Source: an uncultured Kiritimatiellota bacterium
GTDB taxonomy: Bacteria > Verrucomicrobiota > Kiritimatiellia > RFP12 > UBA1067
Reading direction: 5' to 3'
NCBI GenBank assembly: GCA_934621385.1
Contig: CAKTUI010000044.1
Location: 1 to 18,960, forward strand
DNA length: 18,960 nt
Shown here: one piece after another, positions 1 through 6,814 of the stretch
Layout of the letters: every line of letters starts with the position of its first letter
How positions within the stretch are numbered: the first letter of the stretch is position 1
Position numbers and translations under genes: made by a program
The notes under the pieces: generated by a model
Databases searched by the model: none
Seen by the model: only the letters and a program-made list of their open reading frames with translations
Told to the model about the DNA's origin: nothing

Positions 1-190
1 CGCGCAAGGGGGAATCGCGAAAAATCCGGAGAAACTTCGCTATCTCGCCGAAACGGCGCGAATCGCGGCATTTCCGGACATCCGTCTCCGCCCATGGGGC
101 GCGCCTTCCGCCGCGCCGCGCCCCAGATTCCACCCCCAAAAGCCCGAATCGCCCCCGCCGCGCCGCCCTCCGGGGACACGCGCCCCCAGC

Positions 191-254
191 CGGGAGAAGC
201 TGTTCCCCGGGGGAGGAGAAGCTGTTCTCCCGATCGGGAGAACAGCTTCTCCCG
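191..254. repeat. 38-nt perfect palindrome with an additional arm copy
   Basis: Positions 215-233 and 234-252 are exact reverse complements with no spacer, centred on CCCGA/TCGGG. The 15-mer CGGGAGAAGCTGTTC at 191-205 is repeated in inverted form at 240-254, and its 13-base core GGAGAAGCTGTTC also starts the palindrome at 215-227. So there are two direct and one inverted copies of the arm, and the 240-254 arm could pair with either upstream copy. There is no T-run on either side on the minus strand, so this is not a classic intrinsic terminator. It resembles a REP-type extragenic palindrome or a protein-binding or folded-RNA element. Confidence 0.75.
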
Positions 255-283
255 ACGGCGGGGTGCGCAGGGGGGAAAGTCCA

Positions 284-333
284 GGTTGCATCTCCTGCGG
301 GACGCACCTGCAACCCCGACGGAGCGCAGGTGC
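284..333. repeat. Two overlapping, mutually exclusive stems
   Basis: GGTTGCA (284-290) pairs with TGCAACC (309-315), and GCACCTGC (304-311) pairs with GCAGGTGC (326-333). The two stems share bases 309-311, so only one can form at a time. I see no T-run that would make either a clear terminator. The role is unknown. Confidence 0.5.
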
Positions 334-356
334 GACTTCCCAGACTTCCACCTATC

Positions 357-408
357 GCTTTTGCCGCGCCCGCACAACTGGCGCTGCGAAAAGAAAAGCG
401 GCAAAAGC
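357..408. repeat. 11-bp inverted repeat at the trmL stop codon
   Basis: GCTTTTGCCGC (357-367) and GCGGCAAAAGC (398-408) are exact reverse complements separated by 30 nt. The right arm shares its last base with the trmL stop codon (408-410). The direct repeat ACAACTGGCG occurs at 374-383, within the loop, and at 419-428, in the last codons of trmL. The stem could protect or end the trmL transcript, but no clean U-tract follows it. Confidence 0.55.
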
Positions 409-869
409 TATTCCGCCGACAACTGGCGGTAGCACTCGTACGCGGCAATTGAAACCGCATTCGCAAGGTTGATGGATCGCGCAAATTCCCCCGGCATGGG
501 AATTCGGAAGAGCGAATCGACATATTCCTCGTAAAAGTTTCGCGGCAATCCCGAACTTTCGCTCCCGAAGACCAGCGTGTCACCTGGGCGAAAGGCGCAT
601 GCATAGAGCGACTTCCGCCCGTGCGTTGAGAGAAAATGCAGGCGGCTCGGATGTTCCGACTTCAAGTAGTCAGCCCATGTATCATGAACGGCAAGCTGAA
701 GGTGCGGCCAATAGTCAAGCCCAGCCCGGGCAATGGACTGGTTGTCAAGGTGAAAGCCGAGCGGACGAATCAGGTTCAGCTTGACGCCAAGTCCCACGCA
801 AAGTCGTCCGATAGCTCCCGTATTATGCGGAATCTCGGGATGGACGAGCACGATTGAAAACTCATTCAT
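408..869 (-). CDS. trmL: tRNA (cytidine(34)-2'-O)-methyltransferase, SPOUT family
   Basis: A 153-residue SPOUT-class methyltransferase, the normal size for TrmL, which 2'-O-methylates the wobble base of tRNA-Leu isoacceptors using S-adenosylmethionine in the cytoplasm. The visible family motifs are NTGAIGRLC (residues 16-24), FGSESSGLP (101-109), and the C-terminal SINLANAVSIAAYE knot region (132-145). The open frame extends 25 codons upstream, but the start at 869 was chosen because AAGGAGA lies at the right distance and the product then begins MNEFSIVLVHPEIPHNTG, as family members do. It follows the DUF486 gene by 11 bp, and its ribosome-binding site lies across the end of that gene, so the two are probably co-transcribed. 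It is the last gene of the leftward block. Its stop codon touches an inverted repeat. Confidence 0.93.
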   Translation of the reverse strand: MNEFSIVLVHPEIPHNTGAIGRLCVGLGVKLNLIRPLGFHLDNQSIARAGLDYWPHLQLAVHDTWADYLKSEHPSRLHFLSTHGRKSLYACAFRPGDTLVFGSESSGLPRNFYEEYVDSLFRIPMPGEFARSINLANAVSIAAYECYRQLSAE

Positions 870-880
870 TCCAGTCTCCT

Positions 881-1225
881 TCACCCTCGGAAGATAAAGA
901 AGACGGCCCCCAAGATGCAAGCCGCCGCCGCAAGGTAATTCCACGAGATGGCCTGCTTCATGACGAGAACGGAAAACGGCATGAAGACGAGAAGCGTGAC
1001 CGCCTCCTGCGTAATCTTCAGCTGTTCAAGCGTCATCGTGCGCGCCCCAAGCCTGTTCGCTGGCACGGTCACACAGTACTCAAGCAATGCAATCAGCCAC
1101 GAGACAAGGATAGCGACCCAAACAGGCGCACCTGCCAGACTCCGCAGATGCCCATACCAGGCGTAGAGCATCACAAGATTGGACACGCAGAGGAGACCAA
1201 CCGTCCCCCAATTGAGATTTGACAT
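881..1225 (-). CDS. DUF486 (DMT-superfamily) small membrane protein
   Basis: A 114-residue integral membrane protein that matches the DUF486/DMT family in length and sequence. Recognisable blocks are LYAWYGHLR near residue 20, SWLIALLEYCVTVPANRLGA in the middle, LEQLKITQEAVTLLVF, and a C-terminal GAVFFIF. Four hydrophobic segments are visible, so it would be half the size of a full ten-helix DMT transporter and presumably works as an oligomer. No substrate is established for the family. An AAGG-type ribosome-binding site precedes the ATG. It sits 28 bp after prmC and 11 bp before trmL, in what looks like one transcription unit with no obvious functional tie between members. Confidence 0.9.
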   Translation of the reverse strand: MSNLNWGTVGLLCVSNLVMLYAWYGHLRSLAGAPVWVAILVSWLIALLEYCVTVPANRLGARTMTLEQLKITQEAVTLLVFMPFSVLVMKQAISWNYLAAAACILGAVFFIFRG

Positions 1226-1253
1226 ATTCCTTCACCTTTCCATTCGCACACAT

Positions 1254-2114
1254 TCAAGGAAGAATTGCCGAGGCATAGCGATCGTGCCCGGCGAAATCCT
1301 TCTCGATTCGGATTTCCGAGAAACCGTAGCCTTCCATCATCTGCCGCAACGCCTCGCCCTGGCCTTCGCCAATTTCGAAGAAAACGGCCCCCCTCGGTTT
1401 GAGGACATTGAGCGCATCCCCAAGATAACGCTCATAGAAATCAAGTCCGCTCGCCCCTCCATCAAGGGCCAGGCGCGGCTCGAAGTCCCTCACGCGGGGA
1501 TCGAGCGTTTCGCAAACACGACTTTCAATGTACGGCGGATTCGAGACGAGGACATCCACCACGCCCGGCTCGTCAAAGTCGTCAAGGCCATCCATGCAGA
1601 CGAACTTGACGCGCTTCTCAAGTCCGCACCGAACCGCATTTTCTGCCGCGAGTGCCAAGGCCTCCTCACTGATGTCCGAACCGAGGAAAACGGCATCCCG
1701 CTTGAACTCCTTGGCCAGGCTGAGAATGATGGCTCCCGTTCCCGTGCCGACGTCAATGACAAGGGGCGGCACCTCAAATGAGGTGGCGTTGAGATGCTGA
1801 AGCACGCGCGTGACGAGTTCTTCCGTCTCCGGGCGCGGGATCAGGGCGCGGCGGTCGCATTTCAGGGTCAGGGAACGGAAATCCCACTCGCCCAGCACGT
1901 ACTGGAGCGGCTCACCCACCACCAGGCGGCGCATCCCCCTCCGCATAGCCTCCCGGAATCGGTCGGGAACATCCTTCTCGAACGAAGCCGACAAAAAGCC
2001 GCGCCCGCATCCCAAGAGCCGCGCCGCCAGCAATTCCGCCGCGACCTGGGAGTCTGGCACCTTCTTTTCGTTCAAGTAGGCATCCGCCCGTGAAATGATT
2101 TCACGCCAATTCAT
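1254..2114 (-). CDS. prmC: Peptide chain release factor N5-glutamine methyltransferase
   Basis: A 286-residue Rossmann-fold S-adenosylmethionine methyltransferase that modifies the GGQ glutamine of release factors RF1 and RF2. An N-terminal helical domain (about residues 1-80) precedes the catalytic domain. The latter has RPETE (94-98), the SAM-binding loop DVGTGTGAI (121-129), an acidic SAM contact in GSDISEEAL (145-153), and the diagnostic active-site motif NPPYIE (192-197), which binds the glutamine amide. Length and motif order are typical. The start overlaps the stop codon of the upstream exported-protein gene as ATGA (2111-2114), so translation is probably coupled to it. Many bacteria keep prmC next to prfA, but no release-factor gene is visible here; its upstream neighbours are exported proteins of unknown function. 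Confidence 0.96.
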   Translation of the reverse strand: MNWREIISRADAYLNEKKVPDSQVAAELLAARLLGCGRGFLSASFEKDVPDRFREAMRRGMRRLVVGEPLQYVLGEWDFRSLTLKCDRRALIPRPETEELVTRVLQHLNATSFEVPPLVIDVGTGTGAIILSLAKEFKRDAVFLGSDISEEALALAAENAVRCGLEKRVKFVCMDGLDDFDEPGVVDVLVSNPPYIESRVCETLDPRVRDFEPRLALDGGASGLDFYERYLGDALNVLKPRGAVFFEIGEGQGEALRQMMEGYGFSEIRIEKDFAGHDRYASAILP

Positions 2115-3070
2115 CTTCTTGCCATCCTTTCCTTCCGTTCAATCGTCGCCTTCAGTTCCTGACCGAGCTGGGTCTTCGGGTGGTCGATGTCCACAGGCAA
2201 GAACCACGGATACTCGCGCCGCAGATCGCGGTACTTCGCGTCATTTTCCCCATACCACTGCCACCCCACGAGAGCCACCAGTTCCGATGCCTCCTCCTGC
2301 GAGAGAATGAGCAACTTGTCAAATCCAATGAATCCCCGATACGATCGCTTCCTCTCGGCAATATACTGGCGATCAATTTCATAACGATCGTCCAAGACTC
2401 CATTCCTCTTCCGGTAGATGAAAATCTCCTCGTCCTGCGGCGAGGAATAGTCCACCACCATCATGCACCCCTCCCGCACCCGGTAGACGGAATTCGAGAA
2501 AAGCGTCTCAAGCCTGTACTTCCTGACGAAATCGGTCTCTGGCATTGACCAGAAGTCCGTACAGAATTGTTCGCGCAGCGGATCCATCAACCGAACCCGA
2601 GACCTTATGCGCGGCATCGGCCCATAGGTCCTGTCAAGGAGGCAGAGCACATAGTGCTCCTCCGGAAGGCTATATGTCTCCGGCTCGTAACAACGACCTC
2701 GATACCTGCGTTCATCTGGCCTTGCATACTTCCGGTAGACGAGGACTCCATTCATACCCCCAGTCGCAGCCTTGAAACGGGGATAGGCATCGCACTGGAC
2801 GCGTGCACCTGCGACCTCCATCACCTTCAATTGGCCCAAGACTTCTTTCGACACGCCCACCCTGAGCGGTTCCTTGAGATAGGAATCGATAATCGATTTC
2901 CTCAGGACGACCAATCGCTCGTTTGTCCGCCGCGTCGCAACCTGCTCAAGGATGTTGGACCGCATGGCATCCGGCATTCGATCCCACCGATAGGAACCCC
3001 TTGGGTCTTTCTTCGCAAATGCTGTTAGTCCAATAAAAAAGACACAGCCGATCAGAATTCCTGTTCTCAT
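2111..3070 (-). CDS. Exported protein of unknown function
   Basis: A 319-residue protein I do not recognise. It starts with a typical Sec signal peptide (MRTGILIGCVFFIGLTAFA, then KKDPRG), so it is probably periplasmic or secreted. The mature part is rich in Arg, Tyr and Glu. It has no repeats, no further membrane segment and no catalytic motif I can name. A strong AAGGAGGAG ribosome-binding site lies inside the end of the upstream gene. The start overlaps that gene's stop as ATGA (3067-3070), and its own stop overlaps the prmC start in the same way. The tight coupling to two other exported proteins suggests a shared surface or periplasmic role, but that is inference only. Confidence 0.8.
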   Translation of the reverse strand: MRTGILIGCVFFIGLTAFAKKDPRGSYRWDRMPDAMRSNILEQVATRRTNERLVVLRKSIIDSYLKEPLRVGVSKEVLGQLKVMEVAGARVQCDAYPRFKAATGGMNGVLVYRKYARPDERRYRGRCYEPETYSLPEEHYVLCLLDRTYGPMPRIRSRVRLMDPLREQFCTDFWSMPETDFVRKYRLETLFSNSVYRVREGCMMVVDYSSPQDEEIFIYRKRNGVLDDRYEIDRQYIAERKRSYRGFIGFDKLLILSQEEASELVALVGWQWYGENDAKYRDLRREYPWFLPVDIDHPKTQLGQELKATIERKERMARR

Positions 3071-4443
3071 TTCTCCTCCTTAGGCACTTTCTCTTTTTCC
3101 ATCATCTTCTCAACCTCCTGCCGCGTCCTGTGAATAACATTTGTTTCCGGATTTTCCGCATTCTCGTATGTGCAGTGGTACATCCAGGCGGCATTGTAGC
3201 CGGCGTGAAGCTTTGCTTTCAGTTCGTGATAGTTGCGGTTAACGGATAGAACACGATCCGACAGCGACTCCTCCTCTTCTATTGCCTCCTGGATTATATT
3301 GTCTATTCGATTGGAAACATCACCTGCCGACTCACCCTCGTAAGAGTAGAAAGAAATCGACCCGCCATATTCGGTTCGTACCTTCTTACGAACCTTTTCC
3401 CGAACCTTTTCAGCCGAATAAATGTCGGGCTCACCCCCTTCCGCCCATGAGGTATCCTTCTGATACTGTCGCGCATGGAATTCCTCCTCCTTTTTGGTCT
3501 CCTCCGCGTATTGATCTGTGATGTTTTCCACACCTTTTACTTTGATGATTCGTTCAAACTCCGACATTCTCACTGTCGCTTTGTATCCACCTTGCATTGC
3601 AAAAACCTTGATTGTGTAACTGGGGGGAATCACAGCCAGTTCCGCCGCCGCATCCTCCCACCTCGGCATCCCGACGGTCTCTGTCTGCACATCCACCACC
3701 CCATCATGGGTCTCGCGAACCACGATTTCATAGGGAAATTGGTTGGTATAACAACATTGCGGTTTCTTAAGCCCGTACCAAAAGGTCTTAGGAACCTGAA
3801 AAACCAGCGGTGACTTCTTGATAAATTTCATCTCTGTTCCTATCTTGTTGATGGGTGTTCCATTGGCAACAGGCCTGGATGTGAACGACAGGAACACCAA
3901 CTCAGGCCGTGAACATCCCTCGGCACGAACCGTCACCTCTGCCGGGTGATTGTCCACCAACGTGAGTCCCGTCTCCGACATAGTTCCATCAGAACAGAAC
4001 ATCATAAACCAGTAAAAAACTGCATCAAGGCAATATGTCGCCGAACGGGACTCTTTCACTTTCTCTTTCGTATCCTTGTTCGTCAGAGTCCAAGTAAGCT
4101 CAACCTCAATCGTATACGAATTCCCATAGTCTGCAGCACGCAATTTGAGTTGCGCCTTTTTCCCAAACGATTTAAAAGTTCCAGCATTCAGTTTTGGAGA
4201 AATATTCCAAGACTCGTCTGGGCCAGACATTTCCCACTCCTCCTTCGGTATCGGATCCTGAACGAGGACATAATTAAAGCCTGCCGCTGTCACATTTGTC
4301 GCCAAACGCGAGTACCCATCGGCACGCACACCCTGATCGCAAAAAATCGCTATTCGAGGTTCCTGCTGGAAGGGACTTTCCTCCTCGCCCCTTGCGAAGA
4401 ATCCACAGAACATCACAACAAGACTCACGCACCAATATTTCAT
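3067..4443 (-). CDS. Exported protein of unknown function with charged C-terminal region
   Basis: A 458-residue protein with a signal peptide (MKYWCVSLVVMFCGFFARG, then EEESPF). The frame stays open 43 codons further upstream, but 4443 was chosen because the signal peptide begins there and the extra residues overlap the end of the preceding gene. The N-terminal half looks beta-rich (alternating segments such as YTIEVELTWTL and PYEIVVRET) with scattered Cys. The C-terminal third is highly charged and helical (KVREKVRKKVRTEYG, EAIEEEESLSDR, EVEKMMEKEKVPKEEK), compatible with coiled coil. No known domain is recognised. Two 60-base lines I counted inside it (3481-3540 and 4021-4080) are about 45-47% GC, lower than the flanking genes. 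It overlaps the next gene by ATGA. Confidence 0.78.
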   Translation of the reverse strand: MKYWCVSLVVMFCGFFARGEEESPFQQEPRIAIFCDQGVRADGYSRLATNVTAAGFNYVLVQDPIPKEEWEMSGPDESWNISPKLNAGTFKSFGKKAQLKLRAADYGNSYTIEVELTWTLTNKDTKEKVKESRSATYCLDAVFYWFMMFCSDGTMSETGLTLVDNHPAEVTVRAEGCSRPELVFLSFTSRPVANGTPINKIGTEMKFIKKSPLVFQVPKTFWYGLKKPQCCYTNQFPYEIVVRETHDGVVDVQTETVGMPRWEDAAAELAVIPPSYTIKVFAMQGGYKATVRMSEFERIIKVKGVENITDQYAEETKKEEEFHARQYQKDTSWAEGGEPDIYSAEKVREKVRKKVRTEYGGSISFYSYEGESAGDVSNRIDNIIQEAIEEEESLSDRVLSVNRNYHELKAKLHAGYNAAWMYHCTYENAENPETNVIHRTRQEVEKMMEKEKVPKEEK

Positions 4444-4496
4444 CACTTCATCACCCTTTCTTTTTGTTCGTACGCAATGAACTAAAATCACTTCAT
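4442..4496 (-). repeat. 10-bp direct repeat containing a two-codon ORF, flanking the intergenic gap
   Basis: The minus-strand 10-mer ATGAAGTGAT occurs at 4496-4487 and again at 4451-4442. Each copy contains the complete mini-ORF ATG-AAG-TGA. The first copy follows a strong GGAGGA sequence and overlaps the stop codon of the upstream propeller gene as TAATG. The second overlaps the ATG of the downstream gene as TGATG. This could be a relic of a duplicated start region or a small re-initiation device. Confidence 0.5.
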
Positions 4497-6700
4497 TATT
4501 CCTCCGCCCTTTCTCCGCGACAACGCTGAATCCGCTGCAATTCTCGGAAGAAACCTTTTCGCGGCTCTTCAATTAGCCTCGGGTTCATCACGTCCGGACT
4601 CTTCGTCCATGAGTCACTGTCGGGACTCTGATAATCCGCATCGACGACGGGGCGGTTCAGGACATTCGGACTGCGCCGATAAATCGTGCCGTCCCGATAG
4701 GCCGCGTCCCTGAACTGAAGGGCCGTCCACATCAAGAGCGTCATGTAGTCGAACTTCTGCCGATCTTCCCGTGTCCATTCCAAGAGACTCCAGCGATAGT
4801 TCTCCAAAACCGCCGCGTCAGCCGCTCGTGCCACCGCCTGACGATAATCGCGGCGAACCTGTCGTCGCCACTGGTCAAAATAGGCCGGGGTATAGGCCGT
4901 AAACTCCGGCAGAGCAAAGTCGCGTGTCTCGGGCGGTGAATAGACGACCCCACCGTAGTACATGTAGGTTGAGCTGCGCGGACAACTCTGCACCTCGCGT
5001 GGCTCGAAGAAAAGGTCGACGAAAACAGCTGACAGAATCGTTGAGAACGACCCATGGCGTCGAATGCGGAACTCCTTCGTGCCTGGGCCCTTGACTGCGA
5101 ACAACTTGTAGACTCCATTCCGAAATCCGACGACACGCGACCGAACAAGTCTCCCCGTTCCATCATCCGTCTCCACCGTATAGTCCCGGCGGAAATTTTC
5201 GCCCTCATGCCCGTCTTTGTTGTTGAAATAAAACGAGACCCGATGCCAACCAGATGTCACCAAGGAAACCGAAATAATAATATCCGGTCCCTCCCATGAG
5301 GCTGGATACGACTCACTGTGATCATCCCACTCCGCCTGACGGCGATACCCAATCACCGGCACATAGAGCGAATTCCGATTCTCCGCATAGATCCAGTGGA
5401 CCCACTGGCGAAGCACATCCCCCTCCCGATGATGCTCACCCATGCGACCTTTGATAACACTTCCCCAGTCTCTGCCGATGACAAGGCTATCCCACGGAGC
5501 GTACATTGCGCACAAATGAGCGGTGCGTCCGCCATACCGACCGCACCAGTCGCCTTTCGTCGCCCAGTCATCTGTCAGATAAAAAGCATTCACCCGCGCA
5601 TCTTCCTTTTGAAGGCGAATGGGCTTCGCCCTTCGCTCAATGGGATTAGCCGGATGCTGAGGCCGCACCGCCTTTCGTCCCATGGGCTGCCCCCGAGGAC
5701 GCGATTTCGTTTCGTGGAGTTCAACGACTCCACCACCATACGTCCCAGCGAGGACGATTCCCCGTGCGTCCACAGCAAGCGAAGTAATCCGATTGGTGAA
5801 GCCGCCAAATGTATACCTCCGCAACAGCCGCGCATTCTCATCGAGCACCACAACTCCCGATTCGCGCGTCCCGGCATAAAGGTTGCCCGTCTCATCCTCA
5901 AGCAACGCCGTCACATAATTCGGAACGGCGACACATGGGTTCCACTTACCCGAACTGCGACCGCCGAACCACAGCCCATTGGCGGTCCCCACCGCCAACC
6001 CACCATTTCGTAACCTGAGAATCGCATAGCATCGGCCGATTCTATCCACGCCGATCGGGTGGAAGGGTTCGCCCACCCGAGCGCGGCGCATAAGACCTTC
6101 GCTCTGGGTCGCGACGAAGAGGTCGCCCTTGCCGCAGTCAACAATCCCATTCGCCTCATTCTGCAGTAGCCCACACATACGGTCGTATGTTTCAATTGTG
6201 CCGCGCCGCAGACTCCAGTCAGCAATTCCTCCATCCGTCGCAATCAGCATACCTCCGCCCGTTGGTGACAGGGAAAACACTCGATTTCCCGGAAGCCCCT
6301 CGCGCAATCCATACGCCCGCCATGATTCGCCATCCCATGTGCAAACTCCACAGTCAAGCGTCCCCGCCCAGAGGAGACCACTTCCATCAACGGACAGCGC
6401 GAAAACATTCTCCCCAAATGCGGCAGAGAAATCCACATCTTTCCGCCAGACATTTTCGCCTGATTTTTTGCGATAAAGTCCTCCCTCCTCCGTACCCGCC
6501 CAAACGGTGCCACTTCCATCCACGGCAAGCGACCGGACGAAAAGAAGCCTGTCGGCGTGTCGGCACCCGAGCTGCCCATCGAAATTGGATGTTCGTTCTT
6601 CCAAGAGAGACCGCTCCTGACGCAATCCCTTGGAATCGCCCCCCGAGAACCCCACAAGGGACAGAATACCGCAGAGAAGAAGAAGACTCCCCTTTTTCAT
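4496..6700 (-). CDS. Exported seven-repeat beta-propeller protein with C-terminal beta-rich module
   Basis: A 734-residue exported protein. The signal peptide is MKKGSLLLLCGILSLVGFSGG. Residues of about 55-335 carry seven blade repeats of the type SLAVDGSGTVWAGTEEGGLY, ALSVDGSGLLWAGT, SLSPTGGGMLIATDGG, GDLFVATQSEGL, NGGLAVGTANGL, ALLEDETGNLYAGT and SLAVDARGIVLAGTYGGG. These resemble the 'two-component regulator propeller' repeats, but no kinase or transmembrane segment follows. A basic Pro-rich linker leads to about 360 residues that begin near DDWATKGDWCGRYGG and include GWHRVSFYFNNKDGHEG and TILSAVFVDLFFEP, which look like a jelly-roll or carbohydrate-binding-like fold (inference). The end is helical and charged. 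The start at 6700 was chosen for the signal peptide; upstream codons run through a terminator hairpin. It heads the three-gene exported set. Confidence 0.82.
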   Translation of the reverse strand: MKKGSLLLLCGILSLVGFSGGDSKGLRQERSLLEERTSNFDGQLGCRHADRLLFVRSLAVDGSGTVWAGTEEGGLYRKKSGENVWRKDVDFSAAFGENVFALSVDGSGLLWAGTLDCGVCTWDGESWRAYGLREGLPGNRVFSLSPTGGGMLIATDGGIADWSLRRGTIETYDRMCGLLQNEANGIVDCGKGDLFVATQSEGLMRRARVGEPFHPIGVDRIGRCYAILRLRNGGLAVGTANGLWFGGRSSGKWNPCVAVPNYVTALLEDETGNLYAGTRESGVVVLDENARLLRRYTFGGFTNRITSLAVDARGIVLAGTYGGGVVELHETKSRPRGQPMGRKAVRPQHPANPIERRAKPIRLQKEDARVNAFYLTDDWATKGDWCGRYGGRTAHLCAMYAPWDSLVIGRDWGSVIKGRMGEHHREGDVLRQWVHWIYAENRNSLYVPVIGYRRQAEWDDHSESYPASWEGPDIIISVSLVTSGWHRVSFYFNNKDGHEGENFRRDYTVETDDGTGRLVRSRVVGFRNGVYKLFAVKGPGTKEFRIRRHGSFSTILSAVFVDLFFEPREVQSCPRSSTYMYYGGVVYSPPETRDFALPEFTAYTPAYFDQWRRQVRRDYRQAVARAADAAVLENYRWSLLEWTREDRQKFDYMTLLMWTALQFRDAAYRDGTIYRRSPNVLNRPVVDADYQSPDSDSWTKSPDVMNPRLIEEPRKGFFRELQRIQRCRGERAEE

Positions 6701-6730
6701 TTTTGCCGCGCCTTTTCCCTTGTCCATCGG

Positions 6731-6776
6731 AGAACGAAAGAACCGCCCGCCCGTGCACATGGCATGGGCAGGGCGG
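6731..6776 (-). terminator. Intrinsic terminator after the DUF3127 gene
   Basis: On the minus strand, CCGCCCTGCCCATGC (6776-6762) pairs with GCACGGGCGGGCGG (6756-6743) around a 5-nt loop. The stem is very GC-rich, with one bulge and one G-T pair. The T-rich run TTCTTTCGTTCT (6742-6731) follows directly. It lies 39 bp beyond the DUF3127 stop codon and 30 bp before the propeller-gene start, so it probably ends or attenuates the upstream unit. The exported-protein genes would then need their own promoter or read-through. Confidence 0.7.
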
Positions 6777-6814
6777 CATCCATCAGCAGAAGTGGCCGAT
6801 GCCACCCCAGTGCC

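Larger units (their letters stand above)
1..407. other. Gene-free repeat-rich intergenic region
   Basis: No convincing coding region is present. Open frames here are low-complexity, Arg/Pro/Gly-rich translations of GC-rich DNA without family resemblance. The stretch lies downstream of the last gene of the leftward block (trmL). It contains a small hairpin (CGCCG-AAA-CGGCG at 46-58), a perfect 38-nt palindrome with an extra copy of its arm (191-254), two mutually exclusive stems (284-333), and an 11-bp inverted repeat that reaches the trmL stop codon (357-408). What lies further left is not visible. Confidence 0.7.

Noticed and set aside
215..252. The 38-nt palindrome as an intrinsic terminator for the leftward block
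   Set aside because: No T-run follows the hairpin on the minus strand, so the classic terminator definition is not met.
40..351. A 103-codon minus-strand frame in the left spacer
   Set aside because: The translation is Gly/Arg/Pro-rich, runs through the palindrome and resembles nothing; no ribosome-binding site was evident.
3291..3300. A TATAAT hexamer on the minus strand inside the 458-residue protein gene
   Set aside because: It lacks the TGn extension and lies within coding sequence without a gene start close downstream.
6701..6805. N-terminal extension of the propeller protein
   Set aside because: It would translate through the intrinsic terminator hairpin and bury the signal peptide 35 residues inside.
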